Of a stretch of DNA of 64,000 nt, positions 34,835 to 44,314 are shown piece by piece (within the stretch, counting starts at the first letter, position 1; the number at the start of each line of letters is the position of its first letter). The notes beneath the pieces were generated by a model that did no database searches, had not been told where the DNA came from, and was given only the letters and a program-made list of their open reading frames with translations. A program made the translations under genes and the position numbers. Source of the stretch: Viridibacillus soli (GTDB taxonomy: Bacteria > Bacillota > Bacilli > Bacillales_A > Planococcaceae); assembly GCF_016612995.1 (NCBI RefSeq), contig NZ_JAEOAH010000009.1, positions 1 through 64,000 on the forward strand, given 5' to 3'.

Positions 34835-34934
34835 AATTCCCCTCACCCTTCAATGATTTCTTTAACTATTCTGTCACGTTAGTGAAAGAGTGTCACTGCC
34901 AATTCCAGAAACGCCCCCGTTACTTGAGTAACAT

Positions 34935-35141
34935 CTAAAGTGTCCCCTTAAATTTCTCTGGCTTTTTTACATAGCTTTCGATTATAAATCCACATTCAGT
35001 ACAAATAATGTATTCAACAACTGCCCCAACAAAGTTCATCTTATTAACTGGGAACATAGCCCCATATCCACTACGCTTACCTTTACCCAATTCTTTTCCA
35101 CCACATTTTGGGCATTCTGTTACTTTCGTAGAATGTTTCAT
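34935..35141 (-). CDS. Zinc-ribbon protein
   Basis: A 68-aa protein with two Cys pairs (CPKCGG at 10-15 and CTEC at about 47-50), a small zinc ribbon, and the segment GYGAMFPVNKM between. Similar short proteins occur singly in Bacillus genomes. GGGGAGG precedes the ATG. Role unknown; possibly nucleic-acid binding. Confidence 0.65.
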   Translation of the reverse strand: MKHSTKVTECPKCGGKELGKGKRSGYGAMFPVNKMNFVGAVVEYIICTECGFIIESYVKKPEKFKGTL

Positions 35142-35396
35142 TTGAAAACCTCCCCTTTAGATATATGTAAACCAATTCCAATTAAAGAAACTCCTTGTGT
35201 TATTACCTTTCAATTGATTGAATCATTAAATTGTGGTTTTTCTGATGTTCTTAATAAAATTGCGAATGAACGGTAAATTGGTTTCATCTTCTTCAACTAA
35301 CTGGCTTCTTTAGTTTAATAACTTCAACAAAAAGGAGCGTTAATCCTTCCTGGATCAACGCCTCTGTTACTTGAATAAGAACGAGTATACCCAATA

Positions 35397-35585
35397 TTAT
35401 TTGAGTTCTCTTTCAAAGATAAGCTGTATTTTAAGTGCTTGTCCACCAGCACCGAATGGTAATGGTTCAAGCGTGTGTAAACGCCAACCTTCTTGTGCAT
35501 GTTCTTTTACAATACCTTCATAATCTTATTTTGGTTTGCCACTTAATGCACCTACTTGAACTTGAATAAATTTATAATCATACAT
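35397..35585 (-). pseudogene. DUF4177-family protein with premature stop
   Basis: ATG 35585 behind GGAGGT starts MYDYKFIQVQVGALSGKPK, then TAA at codon 20 (35528-35526), then DYEGIVKEHAQEGWRLHTLE and a beta tail to a stop at 35397. Read through, it is a normal 62-aa DUF4177 protein. One base (GAA to TAA at a position usually acidic) breaks it. Confidence 0.75.
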
Positions 35586-35683
35586 TTTCAGTACCTCCAA
35601 ATATAAAAATTTGATAATTCTCTATTATACGATTTGGAAAATATTGGTTTCATTTTATTCTGTTAAATACATAAAAACTTTAA

Positions 35684-35735
35684 TTCAACTAACCTTCCTC
35701 TATAAACATTGATGTATCAACGGAGGTTAGTTGAA
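35684..35735. repeat. Inverted repeat TTCAACTAACC / GGTTAGTTGAA
   Basis: An exact 11-bp stem with a long interior. Related intergenic pieces ending in C-C/T-C/T-GTTACTTGA occur at about 34913 and 35355, and a weaker one at 33750. They form a short repeat family in this 2-kb stretch, like Bacillus cereus-group intergenic repeats. Confidence 0.5.
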
Positions 35736-35776
35736 TAAGCATATTTGAAATTGAACGATATTTTTTCATATAAAGT

Positions 35777-35953
35777 CAGGTGTGTTGATTAGGGGAATAT
35801 TATGTTGTTATTTACCGTTAAAATGGTTTTTATGTTCAATATTAACGTATGTTACTACATTTTTTAGTTGATAGTAGCGGAGGGGGTTCGACTCCCGCGG
35901 AAAGCGAGCATCCCGTAGCGGAAATACCTCCTATTTTAATGGTGATGGTTAAA
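35777..35953. repeat. Dispersed intergenic repeat, shortened inverted copy
   Basis: Reverse-oriented relative of 16200-16450. Both ends are conserved, but about 70 bases of the GC-rich core are missing. Confidence 0.7.
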
Positions 35954-36053
35954 ATTGGTTAATTAACATACCTGATATAAAGTAGTAGATTACATTTAGT
36001 TATAATGTATAATATTGGGTAATAAACAAATATTTCAAAAGGAGTGGGAGAAG

Positions 36054-36791
36054 ATGAAAAAATATTTATACGCAGGGATTTTACTTGGAACTGTCATGTT
36101 AGCAGGATGTAATGAAAATGAGGAAACAGAAAAACAAGGAGAGGTAGAGACTGCGGTTTTAGTTGATGAACAAACAGTTGAAGTTGAGCCTATATCTAAT
36201 TCTGATAAAAATAAAGTGGATTCGGCAACTCCTTTAAAATTAACTAAAGAACAAAAGGCAGATTATCACAAGCAGTATGTGAAAATTGTGGAAGAAGTGA
36301 ATCAAAGGAAATTAGGTATGGGTCTTGGAGTGCCACCAATTGAGCAGTTTCAATCAAAAGATTGGGAAGAACCGAAAGCATATGAAAAAATGGTTCAAAA
36401 TATGGTCGATATATATTTGGCGGAAGAACGGGAAGCATTAAATGCTGTATCGTCAACTACGAATCAAGTCGTTACGTATGGAACTGAAGGTACGACAAAA
36501 ATAACACATACTTATGTTATGGATCTTATACTTCCGATTGAAGTTACAGGTAGCTTTGAAACGCAATATAATGCAGGTGATGACCGTCAGCTGTTTGCAA
36601 AAGTAAATAATATAACAAGTATAGCAATTTCTAAAGGCAAGTGGGAGCAAACGTCTTACGAGGCTTCTTTAATCGATGGTGGTCGTACATATAGCATTCG
36701 AATTGAAGGTATCCATAGTTTTAATGGTTTATCAGCTGAGAAAGCGTTCACTATAGAGTTTAATTGTAATAAAGTAGGGGGAATATCTTAG
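36054..36791 (+). CDS. Lipoprotein of unknown function
   Basis: A 245-aa lipoprotein: signal peptide with lipobox VMLAGC, an acidic linker (NENEETEKQGEVETA), a helical middle (KADYHKQYVKIVEEVNQRK, MVQNMVDIYLAEEREALNAV) and a beta-rich C-terminus (TYVMDLILPIEVTGSFETQ). ATG 36054 is chosen behind AAGGAG; the frame is open to 36015. I do not recognise the family. It stands alone after the dispersed repeat. Confidence 0.7.
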   Translation: MKKYLYAGILLGTVMLAGCNENEETEKQGEVETAVLVDEQTVEVEPISNSDKNKVDSATPLKLTKEQKADYHKQYVKIVEEVNQRKLGMGLGVPPIEQFQSKDWEEPKAYEKMVQNMVDIYLAEEREALNAVSSTTNQVVTYGTEGTTKITHTYVMDLILPIEVTGSFETQYNAGDDRQLFAKVNNITSIAISKGKWEQTSYEASLIDGGRTYSIRIEGIHSFNGLSAEKAFTIEFNCNKVGGIS

Positions 36792-37219
36792 TGCTTCAAG
36801 AGGGTATTTATGCCCCTTTCACCCGTTGATAAACAGTATGGATAAATTGGTTACATTGGTTTTGATATTGAGTATTGCTATCTATTCTCTTTTATTTTTA
36901 CTATAGGGAATTATAAATGTTTAAAGCCCTTATTGGACGAACGGGTGCTTCAATAAGAACCTATGGAAATAATAAAACTTTTTTATAAAATTGCTATACA
37001 GATTAGTAAGAAAAAAATTCATTTTGATCAAACGTTATTACAAATCTATACTCGGTGTTATTGGAATGTTTATAATATCCAGTTATTTTAATCGTATAGT
37101 GAGAATCAAGAGCCTAGTAGAGTTAAATAAACACCTTTAAGTGAAATGTATAATAGGTTTTTAACGTAAAAATTATCAACATTATAATGAAATATTTATA
37201 GAACAAAGGAGCGAGAAAA
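36792..37219. other. Intergenic region with a 22-codon hydrophobic ORF
   Basis: A plus-strand frame near 36838 reads MDKLVTLVLILSIAIYSLLF and then LL, one membrane helix, without a clear ribosome binding site. Two related pieces (GGTGCTTCAA.. and ..CGGGTGCTTCAA) look like repeat debris. Nothing else seen. Confidence 0.3.
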
Positions 37220-38101
37220 TTGATTATTATACCGTCAGATGAGATTTTACAACAATGGGTGGAGGACTTTGTACCGAAGAAAGATTTATTCTTCTTAACA
37301 GAAGGAGATGTTGAGAAGCTCCAAGGAGATTTGCGAAATGTACTTGTTATGCCAATAACAGAGTTTTACGGCCATACTTCATATACACAAACGGAGTTTA
37401 ATAACAGCTATGAATATTGGAATATTAAAGGTGCAACACATGTAATCGCGGCAAATCCAGCTTGGATTGTCTCTGTTGCTGAAGATATTCGTGCATTCTT
37501 GCTACGCCGACAAGTAGAAGTAGAGCGTGGCATGGTGTTACCGGTAACATTCTTTTCAGATATATCAGTTGTGCCTGGGGCTTATATAATAGAGGATTCA
37601 GTAGTTTTGCAACGTAGAATGTGGGAAGAGCTGCCGCAAAGCAATAAGAAGATGATTATGAAAATGGTAGCAGAGTGGTGGGAGGATGGCGTATGTGAAG
37701 CGATTCCAGAAAAACTACCTCCGCATTTACTGACCATTGCGAATACATACGGAACGACGTCAGGTGCAAATTGCTTAGCAGCTGCTTTATTTGCTGTGAG
37801 TGGCAAGGGAAGCGAATGGTTATTACAAGAGTGGGTGCATCAGCAAGCATTTTTGAATGGTCTAAAGCAGTGTGGGTATGAAGCATTCGAAGAGGATACA
37901 CAGCTTATGGCAGGCGATGTAGTCGCATGGTTGGATGACAATGAAGTAATCCAACATGCAGCATATTATATCGGTAATGGCCTATTCTTCAATAAACAAG
38001 GTCAAACTATTTTTAATGCTTGGAAAATCATGAAGCAGGAAGAATTGATCAAGAAGTGGCCGGGTATGAGAATGAACATCTATCGATATTTTGATAAATA
38101 A
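37220..38101 (+). CDS. Hypothetical protein with papain-like (NlpC/P60-type) C-terminus
   Basis: A 293-aa cytoplasmic protein. The C-terminal 120 residues have TTSGANCLAAALF (Cys185), then MAGDVVAWLDD, and IQHAAYYIGNGLFFNKQGQ (His246), the Cys-helix and His-strand order of NlpC/P60 and related cysteine peptidases or amidases. The N-terminal 170 residues are not recognised. The start is TTG 37220, with GGAGCGAG upstream. No signal peptide, so it is not an ordinary wall hydrolase. Confidence 0.6.
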   Translation: MIIIPSDEILQQWVEDFVPKKDLFFLTEGDVEKLQGDLRNVLVMPITEFYGHTSYTQTEFNNSYEYWNIKGATHVIAANPAWIVSVAEDIRAFLLRRQVEVERGMVLPVTFFSDISVVPGAYIIEDSVVLQRRMWEELPQSNKKMIMKMVAEWWEDGVCEAIPEKLPPHLLTIANTYGTTSGANCLAAALFAVSGKGSEWLLQEWVHQQAFLNGLKQCGYEAFEEDTQLMAGDVVAWLDDNEVIQHAAYYIGNGLFFNKQGQTIFNAWKIMKQEELIKKWPGMRMNIYRYFDK

Positions 38102-38193
38102 AATGTTATATAATTTGAAGCAAGTACTAAGCAAAGTAATCTGCTTCTTATTTAATTTTAGCTCATTTATAACAAGGATCGAGAGGGGAATAT

Positions 38194-38883
38194 ATGAAAA
38201 CAATTGGATTAATAGGTGGCATGAGCTGGGAATCGTCAGCAGAATATTATAAGTTCATCAATGAAGAAGTAAAACATCAATTAGGTGGTTTGCATTCAGC
38301 CAAATGCATCTTATTTAGTGTGGATTTTGAGGAAATAGAACGCTATCAAACTGTAGGGGATTGGGAAAGTGCAGGGCGTGTCTTAGCAAATGCGGCAATT
38401 TCTTTAGAGAAAGCAGGGGTTGACTTTATTGTCATTTGTACAAATACAATGCATAAAGTAGTTGATGTGATAGAAGATCAGATACATATACCAATCCTAC
38501 ATATTGCGGATGCAACAGCTAATCAAATTAAAGCACAGGGTATTCAGAAAATCGGTTTACTCGGTACCAAATTTACGATGGAACAAGATTTTTATAAGTC
38601 CCGTGTGGAGACATACAATATTCAGGTCATTGTACCAGAAGAAGAGGAAAGGGCTATTGTACATCAAATTATTTATGATGAGTTGTGCTTAGGCATTATA
38701 AAAGAATCTTCTAAGAAAAAGTATATAGACATCATCGATCGACTTGTCGAAGCAGGAGCTGAAGGCATTATTCTTGGTTGTACAGAAATAGGTCTGCTCA
38801 TAAAACAGCAGGATGCTAATATTACTTTGTTTGATACTACTAAAATCCATGCTATTGAGTCGGTAAAACAGGCATTACAATAA
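38194..38883 (+). CDS. Aspartate/glutamate racemase-family protein
   Basis: A 229-aa amino-acid racemase of the YgeA/RacX type, which inverts L- and D-amino acids without a cofactor. Both catalytic cysteines are present: C82 (VICTNTMHK) and C196 (ILGCTEIGL), within the family frame IGLIGGMSWESSAEYY. GAGAGGGG precedes the ATG. It lies 92 bases after the papain-like gene in the same direction. D-amino acids from such enzymes often enter cell-wall remodelling; the substrate here is open. Confidence 0.88.
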   Translation: MKTIGLIGGMSWESSAEYYKFINEEVKHQLGGLHSAKCILFSVDFEEIERYQTVGDWESAGRVLANAAISLEKAGVDFIVICTNTMHKVVDVIEDQIHIPILHIADATANQIKAQGIQKIGLLGTKFTMEQDFYKSRVETYNIQVIVPEEEERAIVHQIIYDELCLGIIKESSKKKYIDIIDRLVEAGAEGIILGCTEIGLLIKQQDANITLFDTTKIHAIESVKQALQ

Positions 38884-39040
38884 GAAGTCATCATGATGAA
38901 CTTCCATGTAACATAGAGTCGCTCTAACATATTAATGGAATAAAATTCAATTAAGTAGAAATCGATTGGAAAATAAAGCAGTTATAAATGGTGGAGAGTC
39001 TTATACTAGAGCAGTTAGTAGAAGGATATTAGGAAATCAG

Positions 39041-39071
39041 GAGCATCCAATTTAAGTAGGATGCTCTTTTT
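39041..39071 (+). terminator. Rho-independent terminator
   Basis: GAGCATCC pairs with GGATGCTC around a 10-base loop, followed by TTTTT. It lies about 160 bases after the racemase gene and converges on the minus-strand gene at 39070. Confidence 0.75.
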
Positions 39072-39795
39072 AATTTTCATTTGCAATAAATTCAATCTTT
39101 TTCATTTGGTACATATTATCTTTAAATATATATGAAATGTGAAAATTGCCTATAAAGCCACCAACAGGAGATACTTGCGCCCCTATAATAGCTGTCAATT
39201 CATTATTCAAAACATCAAATTTAATTATATTTCCAGTACTTATGTCTGAAAACAGGTTTTCGGGTTTAATACCTAAATTCTCAATATTTATGACAGTTTC
39301 TTTATTTCCTATTTTTATGATAGCTTCAGACTTAGTTAAATTTGTTTTTACATTTTTCGAAATAATAGCCATTGGATTATCCACAAGTATTTCTTTGTAA
39401 ACATATCCAAGATTAGATTTAGTTTTATGAAACACATGAACATTTTGTTCTATAATACCAGTCCCGGTACCTGTTGTTAATACAATAATTAATCCTTTTT
39501 CTCCATTAGAGTTTATATCATTAAAGTATATTTTCGGACTAAAAGCTTCCTCAGAAACATTCATCCAATAGGGAAATAATCGACTATTTCCATTTACCTC
39601 TAATCTGAATTTTTGTAAATATCCATCTCTTTCGGTAGCATATAAAGTGATATTCTCCTTTGGTAATGTTGCAACAGCCCTTTCCCTTGTCACACTTTGA
39701 ACAGGATTTTTATTAAAATTATCATCATTAGCTATGTTCTGCAATGGATTAAGTAATATAACTAATATTGCGAATTTTATTAATAACCAATTCAT
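39070..39795 (-). CDS. Secreted/anchored hypothetical protein
   Basis: A 241-aa protein with an N-terminal membrane/signal segment (LLIKFAILVILLNPL) and a beta-rich extracytoplasmic domain: ITLYATERDGYLQKFRLEV, IYFNDINSNGEKGLIIVLTT. The aspartate-rich loop recalls FG-GAP/calcium-loop repeats seen in Bacillus VCBS-like secreted proteins, but only one is clear. AGAGGAG precedes the ATG. Function unknown. Confidence 0.65.
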   Translation of the reverse strand: MNWLLIKFAILVILLNPLQNIANDDNFNKNPVQSVTRERAVATLPKENITLYATERDGYLQKFRLEVNGNSRLFPYWMNVSEEAFSPKIYFNDINSNGEKGLIIVLTTGTGTGIIEQNVHVFHKTKSNLGYVYKEILVDNPMAIISKNVKTNLTKSEAIIKIGNKETVINIENLGIKPENLFSDISTGNIIKFDVLNNELTAIIGAQVSPVGGFIGNFHISYIFKDNMYQMKKIEFIANEN

Positions 39796-40009
39796 AAATT
39801 CTCCTCTACCTAATTTTCAATAGTATGGATGGAATACGCCATTAAGATACCTCTATATAAGCTTTAAAATATATTCTTTTAAAAAAGGATTTTATAGTAT
39901 TTAGTACAGATAAAAAAGTTATTTACTAGATCTTTATCGCCACTTTTGTTGATACATATTGAAAAATGATAATAAAGGTGTTTAATTTCGGAGTCAAGAA
40001 CCCGTGTTA

Positions 40010-40365
40010 TTATGTTGTAAATAACTCACTATTCTTCGCTTCAATTTTATAGCGCTTTTTCGCTAAGTCTTTGAATCTTTCCGTTTCTTGAAAAGCTGCT
40101 TGCTCTTCATGTTCGGTTGATTTTATGGAAACTGAATACGTTTTGCTTTTGGCACCGTCTTTATAACAGCCATCTTGTAATGACATCCGAATCGGTGGAA
40201 TCGCATTCCGTCCATTATTCAAACAATATTTTATTTTAACTCCTCTAAAATAAAAGAAAAATCAACGAGTTCCTTGATTTCACGAAGCATATTCTCTTTA
40301 GGCACAATTAAATCGTAAAGCGCCATATAAGGGCTTAGAGTGAATGTTTCTTGTTTAGAAATCAT
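40010..40365 (-). pseudogene. IS1182-family transposase remnants
   Basis: Two pieces on the minus strand. 40365-40231 gives the N-terminus MISKQETFTLSPYMALYDLI, then PKENMLREIKELVDFSF. 40222-40010 gives an internal part (NGRNAIPPIRMSLQDGCYKD, then YSVSIKSTEHEEQAAFQET and RYKIEAKNSEL). Both match IS1182-type transposases; most of the catalytic domain between and after them is deleted. Confidence 0.8.
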
Positions 40366-40449
40366 GGACAGCACCACCTTGAATTAGTCTTTTATAATAA
40401 AGGGTTAGGTGTGAATCGGAAAGAATGAAAAACTCAAAAAAACGATAAA

Positions 40450-40580
40450 ACTAGTTGATTGGAGTGCAGGCGGCGACTCCTTGGGGAACTAGCGAACATC
40501 TTGAGACCCCGCAGGAGCGTTAGCGACGAGGAGGCTCAAGGTTCGTCCCCAGGAAAGCGTCCGCCGGAACGGAAATTAAC
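40450..40580. repeat. GC-rich Bacillaceae intergenic repeat
   Basis: About 130 bases beginning near GATTGGAGTGCAGGCGGCG and ending GGAAAGCGTCCGCCGGAACG. The ends are complementary (CGGCGACTCC.. / ..GCGTCCGCCG) and the interior is GC-rich. This type of dispersed repeat is frequent in Planococcaceae and Bacillaceae. A 61-codon frame across it is not a gene. Confidence 0.65.
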
Positions 40581-40818
40581 GGCATCGAAGAAAAAGCCAA
40601 GGCTAAAATTCATTTTATGGACTTTTTCAGTGCTCTCTTTGTAGATTAGGAGTTATTTTTTGATTGTATAAAAATATTTACTTAGTTATCACTTTTTGAC
40701 AATGAATATGATATGATTGCAGTTCTCGGTAAAAGGGTCCTATCATTTGTAACGATAAAGATGAGACTCAAATACTTAGTAAAATAAGGATGTGGTTTGA
40801 AAGGACGTTTTTTTACAT

Positions 40819-41970
40819 ATGCAATTACATCATAGATTAAAGATTTTCAATTTTTTGTTTTTTGGTATGCTTGCTTTGTTTATACCATTTTTACCGGTTT
40901 ATTTAGCTGAGCGTGGTTTATCTCCGAGTGAGATTGGACTTGTCGTAGGGACAGGTGGGTTCGTAACGATTATTACGCAACCGTTATGGGGTTTCATTAG
41001 TGATAAGACAAAAACAATTCGGAAAATATTATTATTGTTATTAGTAGTAGCTAGTTTATTTGGCTATTTTTTGTTTAGCGTTAATGACTTTGTTCTATTA
41101 GTCATTTTTGCGATGCTTGTCTATTTCTTCTTAATGCCGATTGACCCATTAATGGAAAGCTTGAATTTTACAGTAGCAGAAGCAGCGAAAATTAGTTACG
41201 GTTCGATTCGTACATACGGGGCATTAGGATATGCACTGTTGTCGCTTGTAACAGGCTATATCATGTCATACTTTGGTAACAACAGTGTTGGTATCCTTTT
41301 TGTAGTACTAGGTGTATTAGGGATTCTTATTATTTTGAAAATGCCCGATGCTCCGACATCTTCAAAACCAGTAACGATAGGTGGCTTGAAGAGCTTTTTG
41401 AGTAATAAGCAAACATTGGCTTTTTTAATACTCGTATTTATTTGCTCGGTGCCAGCACGTATGAATGATACGTTTTTAGGTGTCCATATACGTACACTAG
41501 GTGGTAGCACCGAGCTTGTTGGACAAGCATTTTTCTTCGCTGCATCTAGTGAAATTATCGTTTTTGCACTAAGCTTCTGGTGGCTTCGTCAAGGGAAGGA
41601 AATGCTAATTATTACGATTGCAGCCCTTTTCTTCTTTGTACGGTTTTTCATTTCAGCATGGATTACAGACCCGCAAATGCTAGTATTCGTCCAATTATTA
41701 CAAATGCTCACATTCCCAATCTTCTATACTGCCGCGATTCAATACTTATATCGTATTGTACCCGTCGAATGGCGAGCAACAGGTCAAACTGTGCTAGCAC
41801 TTCTATTCTTCGGCGTATCAAGTATCATCGCCTCATATGCAGGTGGATTTCTTTACAACGCATTAACTGGACAACAGTTCTATCTAGTTGTATCGGCAAT
41901 ATCGTTGGCAGGAACGGTATTTGGATTAGTATTGTTAGTTGTAAATCGAAGTAAGAAAACAGTTGAATAG
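40819..41970 (+). CDS. MFS transporter (phenylpropionate-permease-like group)
   Basis: A 383-aa major-facilitator protein with about 12 hydrophobic helices. FFGMLALFIPFLPVYLAERG and PLWGFISDKTKT (the loop 2-3 motif with D) identify the MFS_1-like/PPP subgroup, which includes Bacillus YwbF and 3-phenylpropionate permeases. Substrate unknown. AAAGGA lies 13 bases before ATG 40819. Single gene with terminator. Confidence 0.85.
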   Translation: MQLHHRLKIFNFLFFGMLALFIPFLPVYLAERGLSPSEIGLVVGTGGFVTIITQPLWGFISDKTKTIRKILLLLLVVASLFGYFLFSVNDFVLLVIFAMLVYFFLMPIDPLMESLNFTVAEAAKISYGSIRTYGALGYALLSLVTGYIMSYFGNNSVGILFVVLGVLGILIILKMPDAPTSSKPVTIGGLKSFLSNKQTLAFLILVFICSVPARMNDTFLGVHIRTLGGSTELVGQAFFFAASSEIIVFALSFWWLRQGKEMLIITIAALFFFVRFFISAWITDPQMLVFVQLLQMLTFPIFYTAAIQYLYRIVPVEWRATGQTVLALLFFGVSSIIASYAGGFLYNALTGQQFYLVVSAISLAGTVFGLVLLVVNRSKKTVE

Positions 41971-41977
41971 TGAAATG

Positions 41978-42015
41978 AAAATCTCTCTTTATCTTTTGAT
42001 AAAGGGAGATTTTTC
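41978..42015 (+). terminator. Rho-independent terminator
   Basis: AAATCTCTCTTTATC pairs with GATAAAGGGAGATTT around TTTT, followed by TT. It lies 8 bases after the MFS gene. Confidence 0.88.
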
Positions 42016-42167
42016 ATAGGGATATGTATAAATTAATAGATCAACTAAGAACTTCTCCAATCCGTTCGTATCACGGTTATTATTTGTGATTTCAAAGAAA
42101 AATAAATTCAGCATTTATTTATGTAGATCTTAATTTGGAAGTTATCTCGCAACAGAATAAAAAATGT

Positions 42168-43505
42168 CTATATCTGAATTTTATATACTTTTCGAGGTCT
42201 CCCACGTCCAGGTGGCTGTTCTTCTCCAGTAATCATTGCAAAGTTATATTGCTCTAATGTTTTTAAAATGCGACTAGCTGCTCTTAATGATATATCAAAT
42301 GCTTCCGCTAAATGATGAACGGTTAATTCTTTTGTCGATGAATGTTCTAGTAATGACACTAGACGGGTGATCGTAACAGCACTTAAATTAGTTGTATTTG
42401 AAATTTCTATTAAGTGTTCCTCCTTTAATTTAGTTGAAAATGATAGAGGCGGAGTGTCATTTATTAATAATGGCCCTGTCAATTCTCCATATTCACTGCA
42501 AATATAACAGCATGATTTTTTCTTTGTATTTGAAAATTTCAAAGCTTTTTCAGCGTGAATTTCGGCTTTTGACGTATCGTCACCAATCCCAATCCCTACA
42601 GATATGTTACTACCAATTTGTTCTTCCAACTTATTTAACAAGGGAAAACGTTTAAATCTATCAGTTAGATTTTTTGCCATTTGTTTATTTGTGTATATAT
42701 TAACTTGTGTGTCATTTATAAATGTCAATGACATCTGATTTTCTTCACAAAAGTCAATAATAATTTCTTCAAATGCAATTTTTGTTCTGAAGTATTGATA
42801 TTTGTTTTGAGGCCTTCTATCTGTTTTATGCCATTGTATTAATATAGCCGTTGTTTGAAGCTCAGTATTTAGGAGTGCGGCTATATTTGCATTTAATATA
42901 CTTATAGCTGATTTTATACTAGCGTGTGTAGCTTTTACTCTTTTTACTGGAATACCTCGATGCTCCAATTCTTTTGCAACACTTGTTAGACAAGTAATCG
43001 CGCATTTACTACTGCCGTTCATAAAATTACTTTCATGCTGATCTGCCCAGTCTTTCGTAGTATAGGTTACTTCATTTTGTAAGGGGATAAAAGAATGATC
43101 CTCTAACCCAATCTCTGAAATAGAATTAAGTACCTCTAGTTTACTAAGCACATCTATCGTGAAAGGAGTAAATTGAAAGAGTTGGCCTGCATTTTCAATT
43201 GCAAGTTCAAACAAAGTTTTATAAATTGCTGATCCATCATAATGTACGCAAATAGGTATCGGCCCTACGTAATTAATTAATTGACTACTCATATATATTT
43301 CGTATGCCATTTGTCCAGCAAAAAGTAATATATCACATTCGAATAATAAATCCTGCTCAATATTCCTCGTTTCTTCAACGTGTTTAATGATAAATAGTTT
43401 GTACTCAATATTTAATTCGTTTTCTATATTCATTTGATCCATGATTCTATTTACTAAATCGATAGGACCGACAATTCCTACTAATAATACTTCCATAATC
43501 TTCAA
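42168..43505 (-). CDS. Transcriptional regulator, degenerate GGDEF-like core plus winged helix
   Basis: A 445-aa regulator. The N-terminal 150 residues form an alpha/beta sensor-like part (VLLVGIVGPIDLVNRIMD, CDILLFAGQMAYE). Residues about 160-350 look like a decayed nucleotide-cyclase/GGDEF-type fold (FCEENQMSLTFINDTQVNIY, SNISVGIGIGDDTSKAEIHA with no GGDEF motif). The C-terminus is a winged HTH (VHHLAEAFDISLRAASRILK, GRGRPRKVY). TTG 43505 is read as start, with AAAGGA 6 bases upstream; ATG 43496 is the alternative. It is divergent from the decarboxylase/dehydrogenase/DUF3100 operon, which it probably controls. Confidence 0.7.
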   Translation of the reverse strand: MKIMEVLLVGIVGPIDLVNRIMDQMNIENELNIEYKLFIIKHVEETRNIEQDLLFECDILLFAGQMAYEIYMSSQLINYVGPIPICVHYDGSAIYKTLFELAIENAGQLFQFTPFTIDVLSKLEVLNSISEIGLEDHSFIPLQNEVTYTTKDWADQHESNFMNGSSKCAITCLTSVAKELEHRGIPVKRVKATHASIKSAISILNANIAALLNTELQTTAILIQWHKTDRRPQNKYQYFRTKIAFEEIIIDFCEENQMSLTFINDTQVNIYTNKQMAKNLTDRFKRFPLLNKLEEQIGSNISVGIGIGDDTSKAEIHAEKALKFSNTKKKSCCYICSEYGELTGPLLINDTPPLSFSTKLKEEHLIEISNTTNLSAVTITRLVSLLEHSSTKELTVHHLAEAFDISLRAASRILKTLEQYNFAMITGEEQPPGRGRPRKVYKIQI

Positions 43506-43662
43506 ACCAATCCTTTCAGTACTATACTACCATTATATTAGTTTACTGCAATTCTCTAAAATTATAATCAATTAATAAAATATGACATTTGCAAATATAG
43601 GTTAAAAATGTTAATATTTAGATAATTATTTATTGACTATTTATCAACCTTGTCAAAAATAG

Positions 43663-43905
43663 GGACTTGCTACAGCATTATGAACTAATGATGTAGAAAA
43701 AGTGCATGATTTAGCGAGGAAATTCGAATCTTGTATTGTGTGGCTGAACACAGTACATACTCTTTCTCCAAGCTTAGGATACGGCGGTTATAGGGATAGC
43801 AGTATTGGTTTAGAAGAGGGAATTGAAGTTATGGAACAATATATGACAGTAAAAAAGATTAGGATTAACTACGGTGAATATACAGTACCATTTCAGAAAC
43901 AATGA
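43663..43905 (+). pseudogene. Aldehyde dehydrogenase C-terminal remnant
   Basis: The frame reads GLATAL, a TGA where a Trp is expected, then TNDVEKVHDLARKFESCIVW, LNTVHTLSPSLGYGGYRDS and SIGLEEGIEVMEQYM to a stop at 43905. This is the last ~80 residues of an aldehyde dehydrogenase. The catalytic part is gone. Its stop lies 12 bases before the decarboxylase gene, so an ALDH once headed this catabolic operon. Confidence 0.8.
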
Positions 43906-43917
43906 GGAGGACTTACG

Positions 43918-44313
43918 ATGAACCCAGAAAATTTAAAAGCAGGATTTAAAGCAAGAGAAGAAGTTCTAGGTAAAGAAAATGTTGAGAAATTTATTGAAAA
44001 CACAAATGAATTCAATCAACCATTTCATGAATTAGCAATGGAGTACTGTTGGGGAGATATTTGGAATCGTCCTGGTTTAGATAGAAGAACGAGAAGTTTA
44101 GTAAATTTGGGCATTCTAACGGCACTAAATTATCAAAATGAATTAAGTATTCATCTTAGTGGTGCTATTAGAAACGGCTGTACTAAAGAAGAAATACAAG
44201 AAGTTTTATTACAGTGCTCAATATACTGTGGTGTACCAGCAGCAGGAACTAGTATTGCTACTGCAAATGCATTTTTTCAAGAATTAGAGAAAGAGCAGCA
44301 AAGGGGAGATTGA
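43918..44313 (+). CDS. Carboxymuconolactone decarboxylase-family protein
   Basis: A 131-aa protein of the AhpD/CMD fold. CWGDIWNRPGLDRRTRSLVN and NGCTKEEIQEVLLQCSIYCG, PAAGTS follow 4-carboxymuconolactone decarboxylases (PcaC) closely. Many such genes sit in hydroxy-acid or aromatic catabolism operons, so the true substrate is uncertain. GAGGAGG precedes the ATG. It is followed directly by the dehydrogenase gene (1-base gap). Confidence 0.85.
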   Translation: MNPENLKAGFKAREEVLGKENVEKFIENTNEFNQPFHELAMEYCWGDIWNRPGLDRRTRSLVNLGILTALNYQNELSIHLSGAIRNGCTKEEIQEVLLQCSIYCGVPAAGTSIATANAFFQELEKEQQRGD

Positions 44314-44314
44314 A

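Noticed and set aside
40459-40644. 61-codon ORF over the GC-rich repeat
   Set aside because: Such frames recur wherever this Bacillaceae repeat occurs; not a gene.
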